From: DASXUG01 sp964620425
Lineage (GTDB): Bacteria; Pseudomonadota; Gammaproteobacteria; Burkholderiales; Methylophilaceae
NCBI GenBank assembly: GCA_964620425.1
Contig: CAZUGV010000003.1
Span: 62,001-126,000 of the forward strand
DNA length: 64,000 nt
Reading direction: 5' to 3'
The notes under the pieces were generated by a model, which worked only from the letters and a program-made list of their open reading frames with translations, ran no database searches and was not told the origin of the DNA. This document shows, in pieces, positions 1-9,482 of the stretch (position 1 is its first letter; the number at the start of each line of letters is the position of its first letter). Both the position numbers and the translations under genes were made by a program.

Positions 1-1
1 T

Positions 2-3000
2 GGCGGTGTTGTACCCACAGGCGCTAAAGTCTTGGTTGAGTCTGGCGCAAAAATTGATGTGTCTGGTTTGGATGCCGAAGTAAATGCGCAAGATAATGTT
101 CAGAAAATTAAGCTTTTGGGCGCTGAGTTGGCTGATTCGCCTGTTAACCGCAGTGTGTTACGTGGTAAAGAAGTTTATGTCGATTTGGGTAAAGGTTCTC
201 CGCTAATTGCTAATTTGGCAGAATATGAAAATAAAGTAGAAAAAACAATCGTCGCTAGATCAACAGATGCGGGCACTATCAGGATTCAGGCTGAAGATGA
301 AGCGATTGTTCAATCTGGAACTAAGTTTGATTTGTCAGGAGGTAAAACCACCTACGTGGGGGGGGTGGTGAATGTATCTAAGTTGGTTGGTGCTGACGGT
401 AAAACTTATGATATTTCTTCAGCGGATCCCACAAGACAATACACGGGTCTGGCAAATGAGTTTGTGGACAATGACCTAAAGTGGGGCGTAACGAGAACTT
501 ATTCCCGTACATTGTCTGAATTTGTACCGACTTATACAGCAGGTGGTAATGCAGGTTTGCTGTTGCTCAACGCAAGGTCAGCCTATTTTGGTGGTGATAT
601 TGATGGCGCAACTTTAGCTGGTGCTTTTCAATTGCGTAATGGTAATTTGCCGCTAAGTGCTACTTTTCAGCTAGGCAATAACAAAATAGGCAACGAGTTT
701 GGCTTGAATCAAAACGTGTGGATTGATAATTTGAGTGATTCGCTCGCTAGCGATAATCTATTGACGGGTGACCAAAAAGGTAATCTGCATCTGTCTTCTA
801 GTCTTTTTGGCCAAGGTAAGGTGGGTCGATTAGAGTTAAACACAAATAAAAACGTTACTGTCAATTCTGCATTAAAAATGGCTGAAGGCGGTAGTGTAGA
901 TATCAATGCCGCTAAAGTGAATGTTAATGCTGATATTGTGACTACAAAAGCAAATGTGGATCTTAATAATGACCTGCTAAGAAGTGATGGGATTAAGCGG
1001 GAAGGCGATCAGCGTAATGTTTTTTATGTGGCTAATACTTTTGAAGATGTACTGAATCGGGATGTGTTGACTAAATCAGGTTCGATTACTATCAATGCCA
1101 CTAATAATGATTTTAATCCGTCAAATGTACCAGAAATTAATATCGGCAAATCAGTCACTTTGCAGTCCAGTGGTTATTGGGTGAATGAATTATTTGGGTT
1201 TTTAAGCACACAACCAACGCGCCTAATCAGTGCGGGTGATATTACCTTAAAGGCAGATTATAAGGATAATGGCTCTTCTGTGAATAGTAGAGTGGTGTTA
1301 GAAGAGGGTGCAACGCTTGATGTGAAAGGTGGTGCACTTTTAGATGGTAGCCGTAAAATTTCGTTTGGTAGTGGCGGTAATGTGACGCTTTTTGCGACAG
1401 AAATAGCTTCAACTCAACCATTACAAACTCATTTAAAGGGTGAGTCGTTTGGTGATGCTGGCACCTTAAGCGTAACAAGCGATAAAGTTTTAATTGGCGC
1501 TAATTCTACTTCGGAATTGTCGCTCAATACTGACTTTTTTAAACAAGGTTTCGCAAACTATGAGGTGAAAGGTTTGAGTTCTCTCACAGTGGCAGAGAAT
1601 GCTAATGTCGTTGTGCAAACAAAAAACCTTGAGCTGAACCAGCAATTTAGAACAACAACAAGTAGTAGCAACGTGGGCGATGTGGCTAGCGTGGTGACGT
1701 TGAATGATGCCTTGCGTAAAGCCGCGAATTTAACTCTTAAAGCAACTAGTCGTGCAGAAGGCAGTGATGGTAGCGTTGCGTTGAGTGGCGCTAATACTTC
1801 GACGCTCACGATAGAAAAAGGCGCACAAATTACCACTGATTTGGGTGCCAAAGTAGCGCTTATGGCAACTAAAAGTTTAGAAATTGCAGGAAAAGTTAAT
1901 GCGCCTGCAGGTGAGATAGCCGTTACTTTGGATAATGGACTTGGGTTAACAGACAATACACAAAGGATTCATCTAACAGAAACCGCAGAGTTGAGTGCAG
2001 CAGGCGCTGCCAAGTTATTTCCAGATAGTCGAGGTTTTACCAAAGGTCAGATTTTCGATGGCGGAAAAGTGAGTTTAATCGCCAATGTGGGTTATGTAGA
2101 TACCGAGCGTGGTTCATTAATTAATGTGCGTGGTGCTGATCCTACTAGAGTGGATTTATTCTCGTTGGGAAGTGGCACGTTTGCAAGTAACGCAGGTGAA
2201 GTGAAAATTGTTGGTAACACAGGCCTCTATCTAGATGGCGGGTTTGATGCCCGTGCTTCTGGCGCGCCTTACCGAGGTGGTAATATTTCTGTATCGATGG
2301 AAGCTACTAACATCAATCCTGAGTTAGTTCTGCACGCGGGTGATTTTTCAAGTAGTTTCCCCAATGGACTAAGTCCTGATGGCTTGCAAGATGTCAATGA
2401 CAGCAAACAATACAAGCAGGGTTACGTGAATCCAACTCAGTTACAAAATGCTGGGTTTGAGTCCATTCATTTAACCAGTAACGATAGTATTATGCTGGAA
2501 AATGGCGCTAGTTTTGGTGCAGGCAAGCCTCTGCATAGCGTTCAACTTAATGCTGCAAATATTATTTCAAATACGACTAATAATGTAACCATAAACGCCG
2601 ATATGGTGGCGATGGGTAACCGTGAGTTGGATGGTCAAGGCGCTGCTAATAAAACAACTACAGCGGGGCCAGGTGGCTTAACCGTAAATGCAGGTTATAT
2701 CGAGCTTTCTGGTAATACTGCTTATGATGGTTTTTCTAACCTTGATCTAAAAAGCACGGGTGAAATTAGATTGACGGGTGTGCAGACGACCACGGGTATA
2801 GAAGGCACAGGTAAATTAGACACGCAAGCTAATTTGAGCTTGGCTTCAAATGTGGTGAGCCCCGCTTCTTTAGTTACATTTGACATTATCACGGGTGGGG
2901 ATGTTAAGTTCAATTTTATGCCGCGTAGTATCAATATTAAGCCGCTTTCTGCGTTGGGTAACTTAAATGTGACTGCCAATAATATTGAGCAGAATGGTCG

Positions 3001-6000
3001 TATTGTTGCACCGTTTGGTACAGTTAAATTGGATGCCAAGAACTCACTCAAGTTGAATCAGGGTAGCGAAACCTCGGTGGTGGCAGGCTCTGGGCAGATC
3101 ATCCCCTTTGGTAGCACACAAAACGGTAAGGATTGGTTCTTTGATAAGGATAACCCTAATATCGTAGACGTGGATGAAAGCGTAACAACTTTAAAAAGTA
3201 AAAATATTGTATTAACTGGCAGTAAGGTGACGGTGAATACTGGGGCTGTATTAGATATTTCTTCAGCAGGTGATTTGCAAGCAAGTGAATTTACTGTGGG
3301 TACTGGCGGCACATCGGATATTTTAGAAAAAGCAGGCTACTACGCAATCTTGCCAGATTATGAAGGTGGTGTTGCGCCTACTGATGTTATCTACGAGGCT
3401 CCGCTTGCAGGTAAGAGCGTGTATCTCTCTGAAAGTAATAATCTAAAAGCAGGCAACTATGTGCTGTTACCCGCTAAGTACGCTTTATTGCCAGGCGCTC
3501 TCGCGATAAAAGTGACTGATGGCGTGACAGATGTATTGCCTGGCAGTAACTACCTAAAATCAGATGGTATAGCGGTAGTGGGTGGTTTCTTAACAGACCA
3601 AAGATTTAAAGAAAGTGATGTTGGGGCTAACCGTTGGACTGGTTTTGAGCTAATGACGCAAGATCAAGTGCGAGCACGCTCAGAATACGCGTTAACTTAC
3701 GCCTCCAAGTTTTTTGCTAATAACCCTGACTCTGCCAAAGTGCAAGATGCAGGGTTGTTACAAATTGCAGTCAAATCTGATTTTCCATCTGAGTTGACAT
3801 TAAAAGGCACTATTAACAGTAAAGCTGCGGCTGGCGGTAAAGGGGCTGGTTTAGATGTTAGTGCCGATCAATTAGCGCTCGTCAGTCAAAGTGCGAAAGC
3901 CAGTCTTGCTGCAGGTGAAGTTGCATTAGATATTGGTGAGTTAAATGACTTGAATATTGACAGTTTACTGCTAGGCGGTGAACGCATGCGGGATGGAAAT
4001 AAAACGACCATTACAGTCAAATCAAAACAAGTGCGTATTGATAATATAGCGGGACAGGGTGAGGCCGCGTTGACAGGCAGTGAAGTGATGCTTGCAGCAA
4101 AAGATGATATTAAATTGCAACGTAATGCCGCGATTGATGCCGTCGGTCAATCAGGCAATGCAGGCACCTATGAAATTAAAGGCGATGCTGCTTTTGTGAG
4201 AGCCGCCGCAACAGATGCATTGCTAAACCATACCGATCCGAAGAGCCTAACAGGTAATATTTCTGGGGATGCGGGTACGCGAGTAACTTCAGCGCAATCG
4301 GTGATGCTTGATGCGACCAAAAATAACCTCTTTTTGGGTGAGTTGTCCAAGGACGGCGGAGCACTCCCTATAAACTTATTGGTCAGTGCTGGACTGATCA
4401 ATGTAGGCGAAATACCAAGTTCAGCGGTGGGCTACAATTTAGATTCAGCTACGCTGAATCGCTTTAAAAATGCCGATAACCTGAAATTAAGTAGCTATTC
4501 CACCATTGATTTCTATGGTAATGCTGCCCTTGGTTTGAAGGATGACAAAGGTTATTCAATCAATAATCTAACCTTGCAAGCAGGTGCATTGAGAGGGCTG
4601 GGTAACGCTGGCAATACCGTCAACGTTCAAGCTAAAACACTGGCATTTGCAAACCCGAATGCTGTTAACAATGCCGTTACAAGTACTGGTCAAGCACAAC
4701 TTAATTTAGTGGCTGATAAATTTGGCTTGGGGATTGGTGATAAAACGATTAGCGGTTTTTCAAAAATCAATATCAATGCTGCTGAAGTCGTAGCGCAAGG
4801 TCAAGTGGATACGCCAAACAAGGGCACGCTTAATTTGGGCGTAAATACACAAATCAATACGGCGCGTATGGGCGGTGAAACTGGCGCTGATCAAACCATT
4901 AATAACACAGCCGCATTGAGTGTTAAGCAATTGCCAAATACCAATTTGGCAGCATCCAATACATTTGGTAATAGCTGGGCGCTAAAAGCTAACACCTTAA
5001 ATGTAGATACATTGATGCAAACCAAGGGCGGCAACATTACGCTGACTGCAACAACAGGCGATGTGAACTTGGGTCAATCTGCTGTATTGGATGCTTCAGA
5101 TAAAAATGTTGTGTTTTTTGATGTCACTAAACCAGTGGGTGCTGGCGTTATTACACTTAAATCAGAGCAAGGTAACGTTGTCGCTGCTCAAGGTTCGCGT
5201 ATCGATGTTTCATCCAGTTTAGGGGCTAATGCAGGTACAGTAAATGCACAGGCGATTAACGGTGCCGTAGATATTGCGCAAGCGACATTTGCAGGCAACA
5301 GTTCAGTGGATAGTAAAGGGGTTGAAGGCAAAGCTGGAACCTTGAATGTGGACGCTAAAACAGTTGCAAAGAATGTGGGCGATAAAACAGATGAAGAATT
5401 TGCCAAGCTCAATCAAAACAACTTTGACCAACTCAATCAAAAATTGAATGCTGGGGACTTTACAGAAAAACGTGATTTCCGCCTGCGTAGCGGCAATCTG
5501 AATCTTACTCAGCAAACCACGGGTACGATGAACGCGCATGAGCTCAACATCGCAGTGGATGCGGGTGCGCTCACCGTGGATAACGCCATCAATGCAAGTG
5601 GCGCTAAGGGGGGAGAAGTTTCTTTATTTGCGCGTGATGATGTTAAGTTAGGTAATCAAGCCAACATCAATGCAAGCGCGACTGCTGCGGGTCAAAAAGG
5701 CGGTCAAGTGATTATCGGAACCAGTGCAGGTCAATTAGATTTGCAAGGCGGTGTGATTAATGTTGCAGATAGCCAAGGTAAAGATAGTGGTGAGGTGCTA
5801 TTACGCGCACCACGTACCAATACTACTGTTGCTGTAAAACCTTTGAATACTGATATTCAAGGAGCAAGTAGCGTGGTGTTAGAGGGAGTGAAAGTCTACG
5901 AAAATATCAGTACATTTAATCAGACAGTGGCAAACACCATATTGGCTGATAATGCGACGTTTATGAATAGTAAAAACAGTATTACCAATGGTTTAGGCGC

Positions 6001-9000
6001 TGAAGTTGCCTCTCTGAGCAACAAGTTCCGTCTGCGTGGTGGTGCTGAGGTGCGCTCCACTGGCAATATGGTGGTGTCTCAAGATATAAGTTTGTATCAA
6101 AACAACCGTGCAGGGGGCGAGCCTGGTACGCTCACATTACGTGCAAATGGTGACTTAACCTTTAATGGTAGCTTGAGTGATGGTTTTGTAAATGCAACCA
6201 CTACAGCTGCGATAGACCCGAATAGGCAAGAATCTTGGTCATATCGCTTGGTGGCGGGTGCTGATCAATCAGCCGCGAATCCGTTAGCTGTGATACAACC
6301 AACCTTGGATACAGATGGCTCTAAACGGGGTGATTTTAACCTTGCAACAGGTAAGCTCATCCGCACTGGCACTGGTGATATTGAGATTGCGGCTGCGGGT
6401 AATTTTAATTTAGCTAATCAAACCAGCGTGATTTATACGGCAGGGCGCATTGCGGATACCCCGGCTGGCTTTAATTACGTAGGCTCAAGTACAAATAATA
6501 GATTGCCTGTGAATGCCAACAACTTTACTCGAGATGGCGGTAATATCAGCCTCAATGTGGCGGGTGATATTACAGGCTCCGCTACTAATCAGCTTTATTC
6601 TAACTGGTTGTTTAGACAAGGTAGAACAGATGACGCAGGTACTTTTACTGGGCTGCAAACTGCTTGGTGGGTGCGTTTTGATCAGTTTCAGCAAGGCATT
6701 GGCGCGCTTGGTGGTGGTGATATAGCAGTTAATGCAGGTGGGGCAATTAGAGATCTAAGCGTTTCATCTGCCACCAATGGCCGTATGGCTGCCGCTGTAG
6801 CCAGTGAAGATAAACTTGTTGTGCTAGGTGGCGGTGATGTTGATGTTCGTGCTGCGGGCGATATTCTAGGTGGTCAATATTATGCGGGTAAAGGCAAGCT
6901 AAATATTGATGCGCAGAGTGTAAAGGCAAGCACTAGACAAACGACTATCGCACTTGGCGATGCGCAAGCAAACGTTTTGGCAAAAAATGATATTGCGGTG
7001 AATATCATTAACCCAACAATGGTGGTGCAGTCATACGCGGCGAATCCTACTACTACTTTTGTCGACACTGGGTTTAATCTGTATGGTACTCTTGATAACA
7101 AAAGAACATTCTTTTCTACCTATACCGATGATACTGCGGTAACACTGCAAAGCCGCATTGGTGATGTGTCGATTGGCAATGATGTCACCAATTTGTTGAA
7201 TACAAACGCTGTGAATGGTTTGGCTAGACCTCTTGTGGTCAATACCAGTGGCACTGGTGTAGGTAGTTTTGGGCTACAAAACATACAAAATGTATTAAAA
7301 GTAGTGCCTGGCACTGTACAAGCATATGCATACGGCGGTGATGTGAATGTGACTAGGGATATGTATCTGTATCCATCGCCAAAAGGTAATTTAGAGTTGT
7401 TGGCGCAAAATAACGTGAATATCAATAGCGGTAAAGCTGCCCAAGCTACACCTGTTAATATTGTGATGGCTGATATTTCTTACAGAGAAGTCGCTGATGC
7501 GCGAGGTGCCTTAAGAAAAGTTACTTTAAGTAACGGTAAAAGCGTTAGTGACGCTTCTGAATCAATAACCAGTAGTACAAGTAACGCCTTGTATCATGGT
7601 TTTGTGAATGAAGAAATCAAAGACGAAAAAGGCAATGTGGTGGGTTTACGACCTGTCGCGATTCGTAAGAACGATACCGAGGCAGTCAAAATTTATGCGG
7701 TGAATGGGGATGTAAATGGCGATACTAAATCAACCTCTTTCAGCAATAAATTGGTTGTGCCTAAGGCCATTCAGGTGAGAGCTGGTAATGACTTTAAAAA
7801 CATTGGTATTGCTGCACAAAATATGCGTGATACCGATGTGAGTTATATTAAAGCTGGTCGAGATATTGTATTTGACACTAACACCGTTCAGGATGACCAG
7901 CAATTTAAAGTTGGTGGCTCTGGGCGCTTAGACGTTGAAGCTGGACGTGATATCGACTTAGGCTCGTCTATGGGTATTATGACGATTGGTAATCGAGAAA
8001 ACAGCTATTTGCCGAATGGCGGTGCTGATATTCATATCGCCGTGGGTGTGCCAAATGGTATAGATTATGTTGGTGCAATCGCACGTCTTGAATCTATGCT
8101 CAAGCTTGCTATTTCTTCTGGCAAGCCTATTTCAGATAGCGCATTGTGGCAAGCGGCATGGTTGGTTGGTAATACCAGCTTAGAAAATGCGTATGCAGAG
8201 ATTATTAAAAACACAAATAGCCAAATTAAATTGCTCGACAAAGAAAACAAGGCAGCCATCAATCAGTTAATTAGTGATAGCAATGAAAAAGTGGCGACTT
8301 TGATAAATAACGAGAAACAAGGAGCAAATTTAGAGACCTTGTTGGCAAAATTAGATAGCTTGAAAACGCAATCTTTGGCTGTTCAGGAATCCCGAGTACG
8401 TAGCATGTTTTATCAGGCGTTAAGAGATACTGGTCGTGATTATAATGAGCCAATCAGCCCATATGTTGGTCAGTTTAACCGTGGTTATGATACCACTGAG
8501 CTACTGTTCCCAGGGGTGAGTGAGAAAAATGCAGATGGAACCGCTAAAAACTATGCGGGTAATCTGAGCTTCCCCTTATCTTCTATTAGAACTGTGAATG
8601 GTGGAGATATTGAGTTTATGGCGCCAGGTGGACGTGCCTTAGTGGGTTATACGCAAATTTCCGATGATGTGTTGAGCCTCTATAAAGGCTATGAAGATGG
8701 CGTTCCGCGAAATAAAACCGTTACGGGTATGCTCACCCTAGAAGAGGGTGCAATACGTGGTTTCACATTCGGTGATGTGTTGGTGAATCAATCTAGAGTC
8801 TTGACGGTGGGTGGTGGAGATATTTTACTCTGGTCTAGCGAAGGTAACCTAGATGCAGGTAAAGGTAAGCGTACAGCAGTAAATGTGCCACCGCCAGTCA
8901 TAAAACTAGATAAAAGCGGCAATGTAGTGGTGACACTACCAAATGCGGCCACTGGTTCTGGCATTGGTGCATTGGGTGATAATGCTGGTGATGTTGACTT

Positions 9001-9301
9001 ACTCGCGCCTAAAGGGACGATCGACGCAGGTGATGCAGGGATTCGCGCGAGAAACGTTAATCTTGCAGCGCAAACCGTACTTAATGCGGCTAACATTACT
9101 GCAACAGGTTCTTCAAGCGGTACGCAAGTGGCTTCTGCTGGCGCTTTAAGCGGCACGTTAACCGGTGCGGCTGGTGCGGGTGACCCAAGTAAGGCTGTCA
9201 GTGATGCCGTGAAGCAATCGACACAAGCGCCTGCTGAACCATTCAAAAAAGCACCGTCCCCTTCATTTATCAATGTTGAGGTGGTGAGTATTGGTCAGTA
9301 A
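2..9301 (+). CDS. Filamentous haemagglutinin-like giant surface protein (5' end outside window)
   Basis: The frame is open from base 2, so the gene starts left of the window; about 3,100 residues remain. The product is an almost continuous run of short G/N/D/T/V-rich beta repeats (for example 'GGDIEFMAPGG', 'GGGDILLWSSEGNLDAG'), as in right-handed beta-helix adhesins of the filamentous haemagglutinin family. The C-terminal part, ending in a low-complexity A/P/K segment and 'VEVVSIGQ', resembles the family C-terminal region called DUF3739. Around residues 2,680-2,810 (counted from base 32) the repeats are broken by a K/E/N/L-rich stretch that should be helical. Such proteins are secreted and act in adhesion or aggregation; substrate and receptor cannot be read from sequence. 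No FhaC/ShlB-type transporter is present in the window. The next gene, 180 bases on, starts an ExbB/ExbD/TonB module. Confidence 0.85.
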   Translation, partial: GGVVPTGAKVLVESGAKIDVSGLDAEVNAQDNVQKIKLLGAELADSPVNRSVLRGKEVYVDLGKGSPLIANLAEYENKVEKTIVARSTDAGTIRIQAEDEAIVQSGTKFDLSGGKTTYVGGVVNVSKLVGADGKTYDISSADPTRQYTGLANEFVDNDLKWGVTRTYSRTLSEFVPTYTAGGNAGLLLLNARSAYFGGDIDGATLAGAFQLRNGNLPLSATFQLGNNKIGNEFGLNQNVWIDNLSDSLASDNLLTGDQKGNLHLSSSLFGQGKVGRLELNTNKNVTVNSALKMAEGGSVDINAAKVNVNADIVTTKANVDLNNDLLRSDGIKREGDQRNVFYVANTFEDVLNRDVLTKSGSITINATNNDFNPSNVPEINIGKSVTLQSSGYWVNELFGFLSTQPTRLISAGDITLKADYKDNGSSVNSRVVLEEGATLDVKGGALLDGSRKISFGSGGNVTLFATEIASTQPLQTHLKGESFGDAGTLSVTSDKVLIGANSTSELSLNTDFFKQGFANYEVKGLSSLTVAENANVVVQTKNLELNQQFRTTTSSSNVGDVASVVTLNDALRKAANLTLKATSRAEGSDGSVALSGANTSTLTIEKGAQITTDLGAKVALMATKSLEIAGKVNAPAGEIAVTLDNGLGLTDNTQRIHLTETAELSAAGAAKLFPDSRGFTKGQIFDGGKVSLIANVGYVDTERGSLINVRGADPTRVDLFSLGSGTFASNAGEVKIVGNTGLYLDGGFDARASGAPYRGGNISVSMEATNINPELVLHAGDFSSSFPNGLSPDGLQDVNDSKQYKQGYVNPTQLQNAGFESIHLTSNDSIMLENGASFGAGKPLHSVQLNAANIISNTTNNVTINADMVAMGNRELDGQGAANKTTTAGPGGLTVNAGYIELSGNTAYDGFSNLDLKSTGEIRLTGVQTTTGIEGTGKLDTQANLSLASNVVSPASLVTFDIITGGDVKFNFMPRSINIKPLSALGNLNVTANNIEQNGRIVAPFGTVKLDAKNSLKLNQGSETSVVAGSGQIIPFGSTQNGKDWFFDKDNPNIVDVDESVTTLKSKNIVLTGSKVTVNTGAVLDISSAGDLQASEFTVGTGGTSDILEKAGYYAILPDYEGGVAPTDVIYEAPLAGKSVYLSESNNLKAGNYVLLPAKYALLPGALAIKVTDGVTDVLPGSNYLKSDGIAVVGGFLTDQRFKESDVGANRWTGFELMTQDQVRARSEYALTYASKFFANNPDSAKVQDAGLLQIAVKSDFPSELTLKGTINSKAAAGGKGAGLDVSADQLALVSQSAKASLAAGEVALDIGELNDLNIDSLLLGGERMRDGNKTTITVKSKQVRIDNIAGQGEAALTGSEVMLAAKDDIKLQRNAAIDAVGQSGNAGTYEIKGDAAFVRAAATDALLNHTDPKSLTGNISGDAGTRVTSAQSVMLDATKNNLFLGELSKDGGALPINLLVSAGLINVGEIPSSAVGYNLDSATLNRFKNADNLKLSSYSTIDFYGNAALGLKDDKGYSINNLTLQAGALRGLGNAGNTVNVQAKTLAFANPNAVNNAVTSTGQAQLNLVADKFGLGIGDKTISGFSKININAAEVVAQGQVDTPNKGTLNLGVNTQINTARMGGETGADQTINNTAALSVKQLPNTNLAASNTFGNSWALKANTLNVDTLMQTKGGNITLTATTGDVNLGQSAVLDASDKNVVFFDVTKPVGAGVITLKSEQGNVVAAQGSRIDVSSSLGANAGTVNAQAINGAVDIAQATFAGNSSVDSKGVEGKAGTLNVDAKTVAKNVGDKTDEEFAKLNQNNFDQLNQKLNAGDFTEKRDFRLRSGNLNLTQQTTGTMNAHELNIAVDAGALTVDNAINASGAKGGEVSLFARDDVKLGNQANINASATAAGQKGGQVIIGTSAGQLDLQGGVINVADSQGKDSGEVLLRAPRTNTTVAVKPLNTDIQGASSVVLEGVKVYENISTFNQTVANTILADNATFMNSKNSITNGLGAEVASLSNKFRLRGGAEVRSTGNMVVSQDISLYQNNRAGGEPGTLTLRANGDLTFNGSLSDGFVNATTTAAIDPNRQESWSYRLVAGADQSAANPLAVIQPTLDTDGSKRGDFNLATGKLIRTGTGDIEIAAAGNFNLANQTSVIYTAGRIADTPAGFNYVGSSTNNRLPVNANNFTRDGGNISLNVAGDITGSATNQLYSNWLFRQGRTDDAGTFTGLQTAWWVRFDQFQQGIGALGGGDIAVNAGGAIRDLSVSSATNGRMAAAVASEDKLVVLGGGDVDVRAAGDILGGQYYAGKGKLNIDAQSVKASTRQTTIALGDAQANVLAKNDIAVNIINPTMVVQSYAANPTTTFVDTGFNLYGTLDNKRTFFSTYTDDTAVTLQSRIGDVSIGNDVTNLLNTNAVNGLARPLVVNTSGTGVGSFGLQNIQNVLKVVPGTVQAYAYGGDVNVTRDMYLYPSPKGNLELLAQNNVNINSGKAAQATPVNIVMADISYREVADARGALRKVTLSNGKSVSDASESITSSTSNALYHGFVNEEIKDEKGNVVGLRPVAIRKNDTEAVKIYAVNGDVNGDTKSTSFSNKLVVPKAIQVRAGNDFKNIGIAAQNMRDTDVSYIKAGRDIVFDTNTVQDDQQFKVGGSGRLDVEAGRDIDLGSSMGIMTIGNRENSYLPNGGADIHIAVGVPNGIDYVGAIARLESMLKLAISSGKPISDSALWQAAWLVGNTSLENAYAEIIKNTNSQIKLLDKENKAAINQLISDSNEKVATLINNEKQGANLETLLAKLDSLKTQSLAVQESRVRSMFYQALRDTGRDYNEPISPYVGQFNRGYDTTELLFPGVSEKNADGTAKNYAGNLSFPLSSIRTVNGGDIEFMAPGGRALVGYTQISDDVLSLYKGYEDGVPRNKTVTGMLTLEEGAIRGFTFGDVLVNQSRVLTVGGGDILLWSSEGNLDAGKGKRTAVNVPPPVIKLDKSGNVVVTLPNAATGSGIGALGDNAGDVDLLAPKGTIDAGDAGIRARNVNLAAQTVLNAANITATGSSSGTQVASAGALSGTLTGAAGAGDPSKAVSDAVKQSTQAPAEPFKKAPSPSFINVEVVSIGQ

Positions 9302-9402
9302 TTAGCGTTAAGTGACCAGCTAGGTTAGGCGGTGATGACAACGATGTATTCTTTAAATTGTCATTATTAAGCCTTGTTTGGCTGGTTATTCAACTATCAA
9401 TC

Positions 9403-9439
9403 ACAATTTAATCAAATTGTCATAATTGGTTTCTATAAT
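9403..9439 (+). promoter_or_regulatory. Candidate promoter and operator before the ExbB-fusion gene
   Basis: A TATAAT hexamer lies at 9434-9439, about 44 bases before the start codon. Just upstream, 9403-9420 is a perfect inverted repeat with 7-base arms (ACAATTT and AAATTGT) and a 4-base loop, covering where the -35 box would lie. No good -35 box is seen. This suggests separate, possibly regulated, transcription of the ExbB/D/TonB genes. Confidence 0.3.
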
Positions 9440-9482
9440 CCCGCGTTCGGGTAGCAATTAAAATTCAGGGAAAGTATAAAAA

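Noticed and set aside
8788..9273. Open minus-strand frame of 161 codons inside the giant adhesin gene
   Set aside because: It mirrors the strong codon bias of the plus-strand beta repeats, has no ribosome site and no recognisable domain.
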